Source: Gemmobacter caeni
GTDB taxonomy: Bacteria; Pseudomonadota; Alphaproteobacteria; Rhodobacterales; Rhodobacteraceae
Assembly (NCBI RefSeq): GCF_003054195.1
Contig: NZ_QBKP01000015.1
Coordinates: 54,562 to 118,561 of the forward strand
Reading direction: 5' to 3'
DNA: 64,000 nt
Positions 16,492 to 25,431 of the stretch are shown one piece after another. Position 1 is the stretch's first letter. Each line of letters starts with the position of its first letter. The notes under the pieces are model-generated. The model had not been told where the DNA came from. It saw only the letters and a program-made list of their open reading frames with translations, and searched no databases. The translations under genes were made by a program, and so were the position numbers.

Positions 16492-17483
16492 TAATCGCGA
16501 TACCAGTCGACGAAGCGCCGCACCCCCTCGCGGATGTCGGTCCGTGGCAAGGGCCCGGTCAGCGCCTCGATCAGCGTCGCATCGGCCCAGGTTGCAGGGA
16601 CGTCGCCGGGCTGCATCGGCATCAGGTTCTTCCGCGCTTCGGCTCCCGTCGCGGCCTCGATGGCTGCCACGAACTCCATCAACTGTACCGGCGCGCCGTT
16701 GCCGATATTCACTACGCGCCACGGAGCCACCGGCGACAGGCTGTCGAACGCGCCCGCGGCCTCAGTTCCCGGCACTGCCGCGATCAGCCGCTCGATCCCG
16801 ATCACCAGATCGTCGATATAGGTGAAATCGCGCCGCATATCGCCATGGTTATAAACGTCAATGGCCTCGCCCGCGAGGATCGCCTTCACAAACTTGAACA
16901 GCGCCATATCGGGCCGCCCCCAGGGCCCGTAAACCGTGAAGAAGCGGAACATCGTGGTCGGCAGCCCGTAAAGATGGGCATAGCTGTGCGCCATTGCCTC
17001 GGTCGCCTTCTTGGTCGCGGCATAGAAGCTCATCTGATGGTCGGCCTTATGCGTTTCGGCATAGGGCATCTCGGTATTCGCGCCGAAAACCGAAGAGGTC
17101 GAGGCCAGCAGCAGATGCTGCGGCGGGAAAGCCCGCGCGGCCTCCAGAACCTCGAAAGTTCCGATGAGATTGGCATCAACATAGGATCGCGGTGCCTCGA
17201 TGGAATAACGCACCCCGGCCTGCGCCGCGAGATGCACGATCACATCGGGGCGGAACTCCTCAACCAGGCCGCGCACCAGCCCAGGAGCCTCCAGCAGCCC
17301 TTCGACCGCCCGAAAGCCCTTATTCTGCCGCAACATCGCGTGGCGGCGCTCTTTCAGCGCCACATCATAATAATCGCTCATCCCGTCGAGGCCCAACACC
17401 TGCCAGCCCGCGTCGAGCAACCTCTGACTCAGGTGATAGCCGATGAATCCGGCCGATCCGGTGATGAAAATCTTGCCCGCCAT
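16479..17483 (-). CDS. NAD-dependent epimerase, UDP-glucuronate 4-epimerase type
   Basis: A 334-residue extended short-chain dehydrogenase. The NAD motif is [18 protein letters not shown], the catalytic Tyr-x3-Lys is [11 protein letters not shown], and [13 protein letters not shown] and [20 protein letters not shown] are typical of UDP-glucuronate 4-epimerases (LpsL/Cap1J group). The product UDP-galacturonate feeds capsule or lipopolysaccharide synthesis; no other surface-sugar gene is adjacent. It ends inside the 3' end of the GntR gene (13-bp convergent overlap). Confidence 0.88.
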   Translation of the reverse strand: MAGKIFITGSAGFIGYHLSQRLLDAGWQVLGLDGMSDYYDVALKERRHAMLRQNKGFRAVEGLLEAPGLVRGLVEEFRPDVIVHLAAQAGVRYSIEAPRSYVDANLIGTFEVLEAARAFPPQHLLLASTSSVFGANTEMPYAETHKADHQMSFYAATKKATEAMAHSYAHLYGLPTTMFRFFTVYGPWGRPDMALFKFVKAILAGEAIDVYNHGDMRRDFTYIDDLVIGIERLIAAVPGTEAAGAFDSLSPVAPWRVVNIGNGAPVQLMEFVAAIEAATGAEARKNLMPMQPGDVPATWADATLIEALTGPLPRTDIREGVRRFVDWYRDYYRI

Positions 17484-17493
17484 GCCTTGCCCC

Positions 17494-17541
17494 TGCTTCT
17501 TGTCACAAATACTCCGGGGTCCGGGGCAGCGCCCCGGGGCC
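17494..17541 (-). repeat. Dispersed hairpin/AT element (copy E)
   Basis: GCTTCTTGTCACAAATACTC, then CGGGG and a CCGGGGC/GCCCCGG hairpin, with the same order as the copies at 4459 and 12032. It lies between two leftward genes, downstream of the FAD oxidoreductase start region and upstream of the epimerase. Confidence 0.55.
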
Positions 17542-17547
17542 TCCGTC

Positions 17548-18792
17548 TCAGAACCGCGTCACCGCATAGGGCGCCATGTCCAGATCCGTCTGCCGCCCCG
17601 CTGCAATATCCGCCACGATCCGCGCCGTGATCGGGGCCAAAGTCAAGCCGATATGGCCATGACCATAGGCATGGATCACGTCATTGCCTGCGCGCGAGGG
17701 CGAAATCACCGGCAGGCTGTCCGGCATCGAAGGGCGGAAACCCATCCAGTCCCGGCTGGGCGTGCCCAGATCGGGGAAAATCGCGCGAGCGCCCTCCACC
17801 AGCCGGGCGATGCGATGGGGCGAAGGTGGTGCGGTCAGCCCTCCCAGTTCCACCGTGCCCGCCACCCGCAACCGCCCCGACATCGGACACAGGTAGAAGC
17901 CCCGCGTGGTGGGGCAGCTGGGGCGGGTCAGGCGCGGGCGCTCCATGTCCCATTCCACATGATAGCCACGTTCAGTATCCAGCGGCACCCGGTCGCCGGC
18001 CTGCGCGGCCAGTGCGCGGCTATGGGCTCCGGCGGCGATGACCACCTGTCGCGCATGCAGCCGCAGGCCCGGTCCCTGCACCAGAATCCCGTCGAACTGC
18101 CGTGAAAGGTTTTCGGCCCGGTGGTGCAGATGCGGCACTCCCAGCGCGGTCAGCCGTGCCGCCAGCCGCCGCATCATTTCGCCGGGGTCCGACAGGAAGG
18201 TGGCCTGCGGGAAATAGGCCGCGCCCCCCTCTACCACCGGCAGACCCGGCTCCATGGCGCTGAACGCCTCGGGGCGCAGCAGTTCCACCTCGATCCCCAG
18301 CGTGCGGCGGGCGGTCATGTCGCGCCCGGCAGCGCGGAAAGCGGCGGCAGTTTCGTAAAGGTAAAGGCAACCACGATGCTGCAACAGCGCGCTGCCGCCG
18401 ATCTCGGCCGCGAAATCGCGCCAGCGCGCATTGGCGGACCCCACCAGCGCCGCAATTGCCTGCGCATTGCGCGCGGCTGCGCCGGGCAGGCTCTGCCGGG
18501 CAAAACGCAAAAGCCACGGTGCCAGAGCCGGCAGTGCGGCATGGCGGATCGCCAGTGGCGAATTGCGGTCAAACAGCAGGGCGGGGAGGTTTTTCAGCAC
18601 ATCGGGCGTGCCGACTGGCTGCACGGCGTAATCGGCGATGGTGCCCGCATTGCCGTAAGACGCGCCCATTCCCGGCGCACCGGGATCGACGATGACGACC
18701 TCGCGCCCCTCCTGCACCAGTTGCAGCGCCACGGCCATGCCGATGGAGCCCGCACCCAGGACGGCGATGTCGGTCGTGTGATGTTCGGTCAT
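17548..18792 (-). CDS. FAD-dependent amino-acid/amine oxidoreductase (DadA-like)
   Basis: Starting at [20 protein letters not shown] (ATG 18792) the protein has 414 residues, matching D-amino acid dehydrogenase small-subunit-like DAO enzymes. The FAD motif is [14 protein letters not shown]. Later motifs are [29 protein letters not shown] and the C-terminal [17 protein letters not shown]. It would oxidise an amino acid or secondary amine and pass electrons to the respiratory chain. It lies downstream of the alcohol dehydrogenase gene, separated by a strong hairpin, so it may be the last gene of the leftward catabolic cluster. Confidence 0.84.
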   Translation of the reverse strand: MTEHHTTDIAVLGAGSIGMAVALQLVQEGREVVIVDPGAPGMGASYGNAGTIADYAVQPVGTPDVLKNLPALLFDRNSPLAIRHAALPALAPWLLRFARQSLPGAAARNAQAIAALVGSANARWRDFAAEIGGSALLQHRGCLYLYETAAAFRAAGRDMTARRTLGIEVELLRPEAFSAMEPGLPVVEGGAAYFPQATFLSDPGEMMRRLAARLTALGVPHLHHRAENLSRQFDGILVQGPGLRLHARQVVIAAGAHSRALAAQAGDRVPLDTERGYHVEWDMERPRLTRPSCPTTRGFYLCPMSGRLRVAGTVELGGLTAPPSPHRIARLVEGARAIFPDLGTPSRDWMGFRPSMPDSLPVISPSRAGNDVIHAYGHGHIGLTLAPITARIVADIAAGRQTDLDMAPYAVTRF

Positions 18793-18807
18793 CTTCGCCC
18801 CGGAATG

Positions 18808-18833
18808 GCCGGGTGACGTAGGCGTCACCCGGC
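18808..18833 (-). terminator. Strong hairpin after the iron alcohol dehydrogenase gene
   Basis: CCGGGTGACG and CGTCACCCGG form a perfect 10-bp stem with a TAGG loop, extended by an outer G-C pair, 8 bp past the alcohol dehydrogenase stop on the minus strand. No T run follows, so it may be a processing or attenuation hairpin rather than a full intrinsic terminator. Confidence 0.55.
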
Positions 18834-18840
18834 GCTTCCC

Positions 18841-20001
18841 TTACATGCAGGCGGCGTAAAGCGCACGGGTATTCTCGCGCGTCATCTCAATCGGATTGCC
18901 GCCGCAGGACGGGTCTTCCAGCGCCATTTCGGTCAGCTCGTCCAGTCGCGCGGCCTCGACGCCCATCGCGGTCAGGTTGGCCGGGATGTTGAGCTTGGTG
19001 CGCAGGTCCATCACGGCGGCGCGGAAGCCATCGAACCCGCCCGCGATGCCCAGATAGGCGGCGGCTTTCCCGATCCGGTCCTCGATGGCAGCCCGGTTGA
19101 AATCCAGCACCATCGGCATGACGACAGCATTCGTGGTGCCGTGATGGGTGTTGTAGACCGCGCCCACCGGATGCGACAGCGAGTGGATGGCGCCAAGCCC
19201 TTTCTGGAAGGCCACCGCGCCCATGGCGGCCGCGCTCATCATATGGGCACGGGCGTCCAGGTTGCCGGGATTTTTATAGACTTCCACAAGGTTTTCGAAC
19301 ACCAGCCGCATGCCTTCCAGCGCGATGCCCTGCGACATCGGGTGGTAGAACGGGCTGCAATAGGCCTCAAGGCAATGCGCCAGCGCATCCATGCCTGTGC
19401 CTGCGGTGATGAACTTCGGCATCCCCACGGTCAGCGCCGGGTCGCAGATCGTGACCGCCGGCATCAGCTTCGGATGGAAGATGATCTTCTTCTTGTGGGT
19501 CTGCGAATTGGTCAGCACGCCCGCGCGCCCGACCTCGGACCCGGTGCCGGCGGTGGTGGGCACCGCGATGATCGGGGCGATCTTGTCGGCATCGGCGCGG
19601 GTATACCAGTCGTCGATGTCTTCCAGATCCCAGACGCTCAGACCCGCGTCCTGATGCGCCATCAGGGCGATCATCTTGCCCAGATCCAGCGCCGAGCCGC
19701 CGCCAAAGCAGATCACGCCGTCATGGTTGCCTGCGAGATAGGTCTTGATCCCGGCGGCCATGTTGATTTCGTTCGGGTTCGGGTCCACGTCCGAAAACAG
19801 CGCCTCGCCCAGACCGGCGGCCTTGAGAATGCCAAGCGCCTCGGCGGTGATCGGCAGGCTGGCCAGCGCGCGGTCGGTCACCAGCAGGGGCCGGGTGATG
19901 CCCGCTGCCTTGCAATGATCGGCCAGTTCTGAAATCCGGCCCACGCCGAATTTCATGGCCGTCGGGTAAGACCAGTTCCGGTTCGGAACGTTATGGGTCA
20001 T
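18841..20001 (-). CDS. Iron-containing alcohol dehydrogenase
   Basis: Starting at MTHNVPNRNWSYPTAMKFG (ATG 20001, overlapping the aldehyde dehydrogenase stop as ATGA) the protein has 386 residues. The group III alcohol dehydrogenase signatures are present: CFGGGSALDLGKMIA, PTTAGTGSEVGRAGVL, TGMDALAHCLEAYCSP and GAIHSLSHPVGAVYNTHHG with the metal-binding histidines. It oxidises a primary alcohol to an aldehyde with NAD. Coupling to an aldehyde dehydrogenase and a glutamine-synthetase-like ligase suggests the alcohol group sits on a gamma-glutamylated amine (inference). Confidence 0.88.
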   Translation of the reverse strand: MTHNVPNRNWSYPTAMKFGVGRISELADHCKAAGITRPLLVTDRALASLPITAEALGILKAAGLGEALFSDVDPNPNEINMAAGIKTYLAGNHDGVICFGGGSALDLGKMIALMAHQDAGLSVWDLEDIDDWYTRADADKIAPIIAVPTTAGTGSEVGRAGVLTNSQTHKKKIIFHPKLMPAVTICDPALTVGMPKFITAGTGMDALAHCLEAYCSPFYHPMSQGIALEGMRLVFENLVEVYKNPGNLDARAHMMSAAAMGAVAFQKGLGAIHSLSHPVGAVYNTHHGTTNAVVMPMVLDFNRAAIEDRIGKAAAYLGIAGGFDGFRAAVMDLRTKLNIPANLTAMGVEAARLDELTEMALEDPSCGGNPIEMTRENTRALYAACM

Positions 20002-21383
20002 TTCGTCACCTTTTTCAGATGGTAGGATTTCGGCCGCGTGACCGAATAGAAGCCAAGGAAAGACAGCGAGCCACCGCGCCCGGTATCCTTGCAGCCGGTC
20101 CAGCACAGGGCCGGATCAAGGAAATCGCAGCGGTTCATGAAGATGGTGCCGGTTTCGATCTGCGCGCCGATCTCGGCGGCGGCTTCCGCATCTGCGGTCC
20201 AGATCGAGGCGGTCAGGCCATAAGGGGAATCGTTCATCAATTTGATGGCCTCGGCATCGTCCTTCACCGGCATGATGCCGACAACCGGGCCGAAGCTTTC
20301 CTCCATCATTACCCGCATGGAATGATCGACGTTCACGAGGATCTGCGGCGCGAGATAGGCGCCGCCGTCATCGGCGGGGAAGGCGGCCGGGTCGATCAGG
20401 GGCTTGGCCCCTGCTGCGATGGCCTCGGCCACCTGCGCGCGCACCGTGGCGGCGAAGCGCTTGTTCGCCATCGGCCCGAGCGTGCTGGCGGCATCGAACG
20501 GATTGCCAAGCTTCAGCCCGTCGACCCATTTCACCGCCTTTTCCACGAAGGCATCGTAAAGGCTTTCGTGGACATAGATGCGCTCGATCCCGCAGCAGCA
20601 TTGCCCGGCGTTATACATTGCGCCGTCCATCAGGCTGTCCACTGCCGCATCCAGATCGGCGTCGGCGCGGACATAGCCGGGGTCTTTGCCGCCCAGTTCC
20701 AGCCCCGTCGCGGTAAAGGTGCCCGCCGCTGCCTTCTCGATGGCAGCACCCCCACCGACCGAGCCGGTGAAGTTGATGAAGTTGAACGCCCGCGCGCCGA
20801 TCAGCGCCTCGGTGGTGGCGTGGTCCAGCACGACATTCTGGAACACATCTTCCGGTACGCCTGCGGCATGGAAGGCCTCGGCCAGACGCTCGCCGACCTT
20901 CAGGGTCTGGCTGGCATGTTTCAGCACCACACTGTTGCCGGCGATCAGCGCCGGGGCCAGCGTGTTGATGGTGGTGAGGTAGGGGTAGTTCCACGGCGCG
21001 ATGATGAAGACCACGCCCACTGCCTCGCGCGCGAGGTAGCGGGTGAAGCGCTCACTGTCCTCGACCACCACGGGCGCAAGGGTCTTGGCCGCAATCTCGG
21101 CCATGTAGTTGGTGCGGTCGATCACGCCGCCCCATTCGCCACCGAACCGGGTCGGGCGGCCCATTTGCCAGGCCAGTTCCTCGACCAGAACGTCTTTCTT
21201 TTCCATCAGCTTGTCGACACCGGCCTTGACCAGCGCGATGCGATCCTCCAGCGGGCGCGCGGCCCAGGCCTTTTGCGCGGCCTTCGCCCGCGCGGTGGCG
21301 GCAAAGGCATCGTCCCGCGACAGTGGCTGGCGTTCCAGCCAGACCGAGCCGTCCACGGGCGAGATCAGTTGAATCGGTTTCAT
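19998..21383 (-). CDS. NAD(P)-dependent aldehyde dehydrogenase
   Basis: A 461-residue aldehyde dehydrogenase. The nucleotide-binding segment is IAPWNYPYLTTINTLAPALI, the glycine-rich turn is FTGSVGGGAAIEKAA, the general-base region is TGLELGGKDPGYV, and the nucleophile lies in YNAGQCCCGIERI. The C-terminal EESFGPVVGIMPV is also present. It would oxidise the aldehyde made by the neighbouring iron alcohol dehydrogenase. It lies 42 bp after the glutamine-synthetase-like gene and overlaps the alcohol dehydrogenase by 4 bp. Confidence 0.9.
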   Translation of the reverse strand: MKPIQLISPVDGSVWLERQPLSRDDAFAATARAKAAQKAWAARPLEDRIALVKAGVDKLMEKKDVLVEELAWQMGRPTRFGGEWGGVIDRTNYMAEIAAKTLAPVVVEDSERFTRYLAREAVGVVFIIAPWNYPYLTTINTLAPALIAGNSVVLKHASQTLKVGERLAEAFHAAGVPEDVFQNVVLDHATTEALIGARAFNFINFTGSVGGGAAIEKAAAGTFTATGLELGGKDPGYVRADADLDAAVDSLMDGAMYNAGQCCCGIERIYVHESLYDAFVEKAVKWVDGLKLGNPFDAASTLGPMANKRFAATVRAQVAEAIAAGAKPLIDPAAFPADDGGAYLAPQILVNVDHSMRVMMEESFGPVVGIMPVKDDAEAIKLMNDSPYGLTASIWTADAEAAAEIGAQIETGTIFMNRCDFLDPALCWTGCKDTGRGGSLSFLGFYSVTRPKSYHLKKVTK

Positions 21384-21425
21384 CCTCGTCGTCCTTCAAG
21401 CGCGCCCGCAGGCGCCGGTTGTCTC

Positions 21426-22790
21426 TTACGCCCGGTCAAAGCCGCGCTGGCGTTCCCAGTCGGTCACCACGCGGTTCTGTTCGTGCAATTCCCATTCGGC
21501 GGCGTGGACATAGTGGTCGACCACCTCGTCGCCAAAGGCCGCGCGCAGCATGGCCGACCCACGCAGCGCCGCCGCAGCCGCGCCCAGCGTGTTCGGGATC
21601 TCGCGCACATTGTCGGCGGCATACATGTCGCCCGTCATTTCGGGTTCCAGTTCCATCTTGCCCTCGATCCCCGCAAGGCCCGCCGCCAGCAGGGCGGCAC
21701 AGGCAAGATAGGGGTTCAGATCGGCGCCGCCGATGCGACATTCCACCCGCACGGCCTTTGTATTCTCGCCGCAGACGCGGAATCCGGCGGTGCGGTTGTC
21801 GCGGCTCCAGACCGCCTTGGTCGGGGCGAACATGCCGACGACAAAGCGTTTGTAGCTGTTGACATAGGGGGCGAGGAAATAGGTCAGCTCCGCCGCATGG
21901 GCCAGTTGCCCGGCCATATACTGCTTCATCAGCGCGCTCATGCCATGCGCATCGGCCTCGTCGCGGAAGGCGGGCTTGCCGTCTTGCCACAGCGACTGGT
22001 GGACATGGCTGCTTGAACCCGCCTTGCGGTGGTCATATTTGGCCATGAAGGTGACGCTGGCGCCATGCTGAAGCGCGATCTGCTTCACCCCCAGTTTGAT
22101 GATGGCGTGCATGTCCGAGGTATCGAGCGCGTCGGAATATTTCGCGTTGACCTCCTCTTGCCCGGCATCGGCCTCGCCCTTGGAACATTCGATCGGGATG
22201 CCCGCATTCCACAGCCCGTTGCGGATGTCGCGCATGATCGGTTCGTCTGCCGAGGTGCCCCAGATCGAGTAATCGACATTGTGGCGGGCCTTCGGTGTGG
22301 GAAGCGGAAAGCCGCGGTCGTGCAGATCGGCAAAGCTTTCGTCGAAAAGGAAGAACTCCAGTTCGGTCGCCATCATGGCGTCAAAGCCCATGGCCCTGGC
22401 GCGCTCCACCTGACGTTTCAGGATGGCGCGGGGCGAATGCGGCACCGGCTTGTGGGTGTGGTGGTCCAGCACGTCGCACATCACCATGGCCGTGCCCGGC
22501 GCCCAGGGCAGGCGGCGCAGCGTGGCCAGATCGGGCTTCATCACATAATCGCCATAGCCCGCCGCCCAGGAGGTGCTGCGATAGCCCGGCACGGTATACA
22601 TCTCCATGTCCGTGGCGAGCAGATAGTTGCAGCAATGTGTCTCGTCATGGGCGCCGTCGATGAAATGTTGCGCGACGAAACGCTTGCCCATCAGGCGCCC
22701 CTGCATATCCACGATGCAGGTGGCAACGGTGTCGATTTCTCCGGCCGCGACGGCGGCTTTCAGGGCGTCGAAGGTGAGGTTGGCGGGCAT
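21426..22790 (-). CDS. Glutamine synthetase-family gamma-glutamyl-amine ligase
   Basis: A 454-residue member of the glutamine synthetase superfamily, close in size and style to PuuA, IpuC and GlnT-type gamma-glutamylamide synthetases rather than housekeeping GlnA. Motifs are MATELEFFLFDE, GSSSHVHQSLW, APTKAVWSRDNRTAGFRV and VECRIGGADLNPYLA. It lacks the canonical GlnA adenylylation context and is embedded with alcohol and aldehyde dehydrogenases. The probable reaction is ATP-dependent condensation of glutamate with an amine. A short ORF with a very strong ribosome binding site precedes it by 15 bp. Confidence 0.85.
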   Translation of the reverse strand: MPANLTFDALKAAVAAGEIDTVATCIVDMQGRLMGKRFVAQHFIDGAHDETHCCNYLLATDMEMYTVPGYRSTSWAAGYGDYVMKPDLATLRRLPWAPGTAMVMCDVLDHHTHKPVPHSPRAILKRQVERARAMGFDAMMATELEFFLFDESFADLHDRGFPLPTPKARHNVDYSIWGTSADEPIMRDIRNGLWNAGIPIECSKGEADAGQEEVNAKYSDALDTSDMHAIIKLGVKQIALQHGASVTFMAKYDHRKAGSSSHVHQSLWQDGKPAFRDEADAHGMSALMKQYMAGQLAHAAELTYFLAPYVNSYKRFVVGMFAPTKAVWSRDNRTAGFRVCGENTKAVRVECRIGGADLNPYLACAALLAAGLAGIEGKMELEPEMTGDMYAADNVREIPNTLGAAAAALRGSAMLRAAFGDEVVDHYVHAAEWELHEQNRVVTDWERQRGFDRA

Positions 22791-22805
22791 GTCTGGCCTC
22801 GTATC

Positions 22806-22904
22806 TCAGAAAAGGGGGAGGGGGTTCAGGCGGGTGCGGAAGGCACCACCGCCGAACTCGGGCTTTCTGGGCCAGCAACAGTGGCGCAGCAGGGCCAAGG
22901 CCAT
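22806..22904 (-). CDS. Small ORF (32 aa) with strong ribosome binding site upstream of the gamma-glutamyl ligase
   Basis: ATG 22902-22904 follows GGAGGAGAGAG, one of the best Shine-Dalgarno sequences in the window. It opens a 32-codon frame ending in TGA 15 bp before the ligase gene. The peptide starts MALALLRHCCWP, continues RKPEFGGGAFRTR and ends LNPLPLF; it is basic and carries a Cys-Cys-Trp-Pro motif. A TATATA stretch (about 22946-22951) lies about 45 bp upstream of its ATG, beyond the transporter-gene hairpin, so it may be the first ORF of the ligase transcript. It could be a leader peptide, a small functional protein or a precursor peptide. I do not recognise a family. Confidence 0.55.
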   Translation of the reverse strand: MALALLRHCCWPRKPEFGGGAFRTRLNPLPLF

Positions 22905-22956
22905 CTCTCTCCTCCACCGGGTCACAAGGGACCGGAATTTGATCATATATAGTGCG

Positions 22957-22986
22957 GGCCGGGGGCGCGCAATGGCGCCCCCGGCC
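22957..22986 (-). terminator. 12-bp GC hairpin after the TRAP binding-protein gene
   Basis: GGCCGGGGGCGC and GCGCCCCCGGCC form a perfect 12-bp stem with a 6-nt loop, starting 5 bp after the dctP-type stop codon on the minus strand. The tail is AT-rich (ACTATATATGATC) but not a pure T run. It may terminate transcription or protect the 3' end of the highly expressed binding-protein mRNA. Confidence 0.6.
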
Positions 22987-22991
22987 TGGTG

Positions 22992-24026
22992 TCAGTAGCG
23001 ATAGGGCGGGCCTGCCTGCACCATGGTCTCGTTGTATTTCTTGATGATCTCGACGACCTTGGCCTTGGTTTCGCTTTCGGTCGCGACCTCGTCCCAGAAC
23101 TTCACGGCGGCATCCTGAACGGTCTGCCATTCCGTATCGGGGATGGTGGTCAGCTTCAGCTTGCCCCCATTGATCCGCAGATCGGCCTCGCCCGCCCAAT
23201 ACCAGTGCTGGCGATAGTAGTGCGACTGCTCGAAACAGGTTTCCAGCAGCTTTTGCAGATGCGGCGGCACGGCATTCCAGCGGTCCATATTGGCGAAGAA
23301 ATGCCCGATCCACGCGCCCGAGATATTGTTGGTCAGGAAGTAGTCGGTCACATTGGCCCAGCCCACCGTGTAAACTTCGGTGATGCCCGACCAGGCCAGA
23401 CCGTCCAGCTCGCCGGTTTGCAGCGCAACTTCCACGTCTTCCCACGGCAGAGTCACCGGGACGACGCCGAATTGCGCAAGAAAGCGCCCGGCGGTCGGGA
23501 AGGTGAAGATGCGCAGGCCCTTGAGATCCTCAAGGCTGTTGATCGGTTTCTTGGTCGAGAAGTTGCAGGGGTCCCACGACCCGGCAGAAATATGCTTTAC
23601 CCCGACGGCGGCATATTCCTCTTCCCAGATCTGCTTCAGACCGTATTTGTTGAACAGCGCCGGTACGTCGAGGCTGTAACGCAGCGCCATCGGGAAATAG
23701 CCACCGAACACGGTGACTTCGGTGGGCGAGGCCATGGAGTCGTCATCCGACTGCACACAGTCGATGGTGCCCGACTGCATGGCCTGAAACAGCTCTGCCG
23801 TGGGGACAAGCTGGTCTGAATAGTAAAGCTCGATCTCCATCTGGCCTTGCGCGATTTCGTTGAACGCGTCGACCGCCGGTTTCACCACATGCTCGCCCAG
23901 GGCAGCACCGGCATAGGTCTGCATGCGCCATTTGATCGGCGCCTGCGCGCGCCCCACCGAGGGGGCGGCAAGGGCCGCCGCGCCGCCAAGCGCGCCGGTG
24001 GTCAGGAACTTCCGTCTCGTCGTCAT
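22992..24026 (-). CDS. TRAP transporter substrate-binding protein (DctP family)
   Basis: A 344-residue periplasmic solute receptor. It begins MTTRRKFLTTGALGGAAALA with a twin-arginine motif (TRRKF) and a cleavage site near GRAQA, so it probably uses Tat export. The mature part shows the DctP fold: IELYYSDQLVPTAELFQAMQ, GVKHISAGSWDP and FFANMDRWNAVPPHLQKLLE. It delivers an organic anion to the adjacent DctQM membrane pair. Linkage to the gamma-glutamyl ligase cluster suggests an amine- or amide-bearing acid, but ligand specificity cannot be read. Confidence 0.9.
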   Translation of the reverse strand: MTTRRKFLTTGALGGAAALAAPSVGRAQAPIKWRMQTYAGAALGEHVVKPAVDAFNEIAQGQMEIELYYSDQLVPTAELFQAMQSGTIDCVQSDDDSMASPTEVTVFGGYFPMALRYSLDVPALFNKYGLKQIWEEEYAAVGVKHISAGSWDPCNFSTKKPINSLEDLKGLRIFTFPTAGRFLAQFGVVPVTLPWEDVEVALQTGELDGLAWSGITEVYTVGWANVTDYFLTNNISGAWIGHFFANMDRWNAVPPHLQKLLETCFEQSHYYRQHWYWAGEADLRINGGKLKLTTIPDTEWQTVQDAAVKFWDEVATESETKAKVVEIIKKYNETMVQAGPPYRY

Positions 24027-24087
24027 GGTGAACCTCCGTTGGGATTGTCAGGATGCGGGGGCGGTGCGGCCGCCCCTCGCCGGGTTG

Positions 24088-25431
24088 TTATTGGCCGTAG
24101 ATCGTCTGTGGCAGCCACAGCGCGATCTGCGGAAAGATCATCACCAGCGCCAGCGCAATGGCCATCATCACCACGAAGGGCGTCACCGAACGGTAGATGT
24201 CCAGCATGGTAATCTCGCGCGGGGCGAAGGCCCGCATCAGGAACAGGTTGTAGCCGAAGGGGGGCGTCAGATAGGCGATCTGACAGGTGATGGTGTAAAG
24301 CACGCCATACCAGATCAGCACCTGATCGGGCGGCAGGCCCAGATCCAGCTGCGCCACCAGCGGCACATAAAGCGGCGCCACGATCACCAGCATGGCGGTA
24401 TCGTCAAGGAACATCCCCATCAGCAGGAACGAAAGCTGCATCAGGATCAGGATGGTCCACGGGCCCATGTGCAGGCGGTCGACGAACAGGCCCTCAATGG
24501 CCTTCACCGCCCCCAGCCCGTCAAACACCGCGCCGAAGGACAGGGCCGCGAGGATGATCCACATGAACATGCAGGAAATGCCCAGCGTGTTGCGGGTGGC
24601 GACCTCGAACACCTGACGGGTGAAGCGGCGCTTGATCACGGCGGCCAGCGTGGTCGTGGCGACCCCGATGACCGAGCTTTCCACCAGCGAGGTATAGCCC
24701 TTCACGAAAGGCACCATCATGGCGGCGAAGATGAACAGCGGCAGCAGGCCGGCCCCGAGGAGGCGCATCTTCTCGGCGCTGGTGATGGCCGCGCGTTCCT
24801 CGGCATCGAGGGCCGGGCCAAGGCGCGGCGACAGGCGGCAGCGCAGTGCGATGTAAAGGATGAACAGCGCCGCCATCAGCAGCCCCGGCACGATCCCGGC
24901 AAGCCAGAGCTGGCTGACCGGCGCGCGGGCGATCATCGCGTAAAGCACCAGCACGACCGAGGGCGGGATCAGGATGCCAAGGCTCGATCCGGCCTGAATG
25001 ACGCCGGTCACCATGCGCTTGTCATAGCCGCGCCGCAACAGTTCGGGCAGGGCAATGGTCGAGCCGATGGCCATGCCCGCCACCGAAAGCCCGTTCATCG
25101 CGGAAATCAGCACCATCAGCAGGATCGTCCCGATGGCAAGCCCGCCGGGCACCGGCCCGAACCAGACGTGGAACATCCGGTACAGGTCTTCTGCGAGCCG
25201 CGTTTCGCTCATGACATAGCCCATGAAGACGAACATCGGCAGCGTCAGCATCGGATACCATTTCATCAGCTTCATGGCGGCCGAAAAGCCCATTTGCTGC
25301 CCGCCGGTGCCCCAAAGCGCCAGCGAGGCTACCACGGCGACGAAGCCGATGATGCCGAAGACCCGCTGCCCGGTCATCATCAGGAGCAGCATGGTCGAGA
25401 ACATCAGAAGGGCAATCATCTCCTGCGGCAT
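24088..25431 (-). CDS. dctM: TRAP transporter large permease (DctM)
   Basis: A 447-residue integral membrane protein with about a dozen hydrophobic helices. Diagnostic DctM segments include TLPMFVFMGYVMSETRLAEDL, VIQAGSSLGILIPPSVVLVLY and TPPFGYNLFLMRA. It forms the sodium-coupled channel subunit of the TRAP transporter with the DctQ protein just upstream. The genes share one base (TGATG), indicating translational coupling. Spacing to the binding-protein gene is 61 bp. Confidence 0.92.
   Translation of the reverse strand: MPQEMIALLMFSTMLLLMMTGQRVFGIIGFVAVVASLALWGTGGQQMGFSAAMKLMKWYPMLTLPMFVFMGYVMSETRLAEDLYRMFHVWFGPVPGGLAIGTILLMVLISAMNGLSVAGMAIGSTIALPELLRRGYDKRMVTGVIQAGSSLGILIPPSVVLVLYAMIARAPVSQLWLAGIVPGLLMAALFILYIALRCRLSPRLGPALDAEERAAITSAEKMRLLGAGLLPLFIFAAMMVPFVKGYTSLVESSVIGVATTTLAAVIKRRFTRQVFEVATRNTLGISCMFMWIILAALSFGAVFDGLGAVKAIEGLFVDRLHMGPWTILILMQLSFLLMGMFLDDTAMLVIVAPLYVPLVAQLDLGLPPDQVLIWYGVLYTITCQIAYLTPPFGYNLFLMRAFAPREITMLDIYRSVTPFVVMMAIALALVMIFPQIALWLPQTIYGQ

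Noticed and set aside
20019..22016. 665-codon plus-strand frame
   Set aside because: Antisense to the aldehyde dehydrogenase and glutamine-synthetase-family genes, which have complete motifs and operon spacing.
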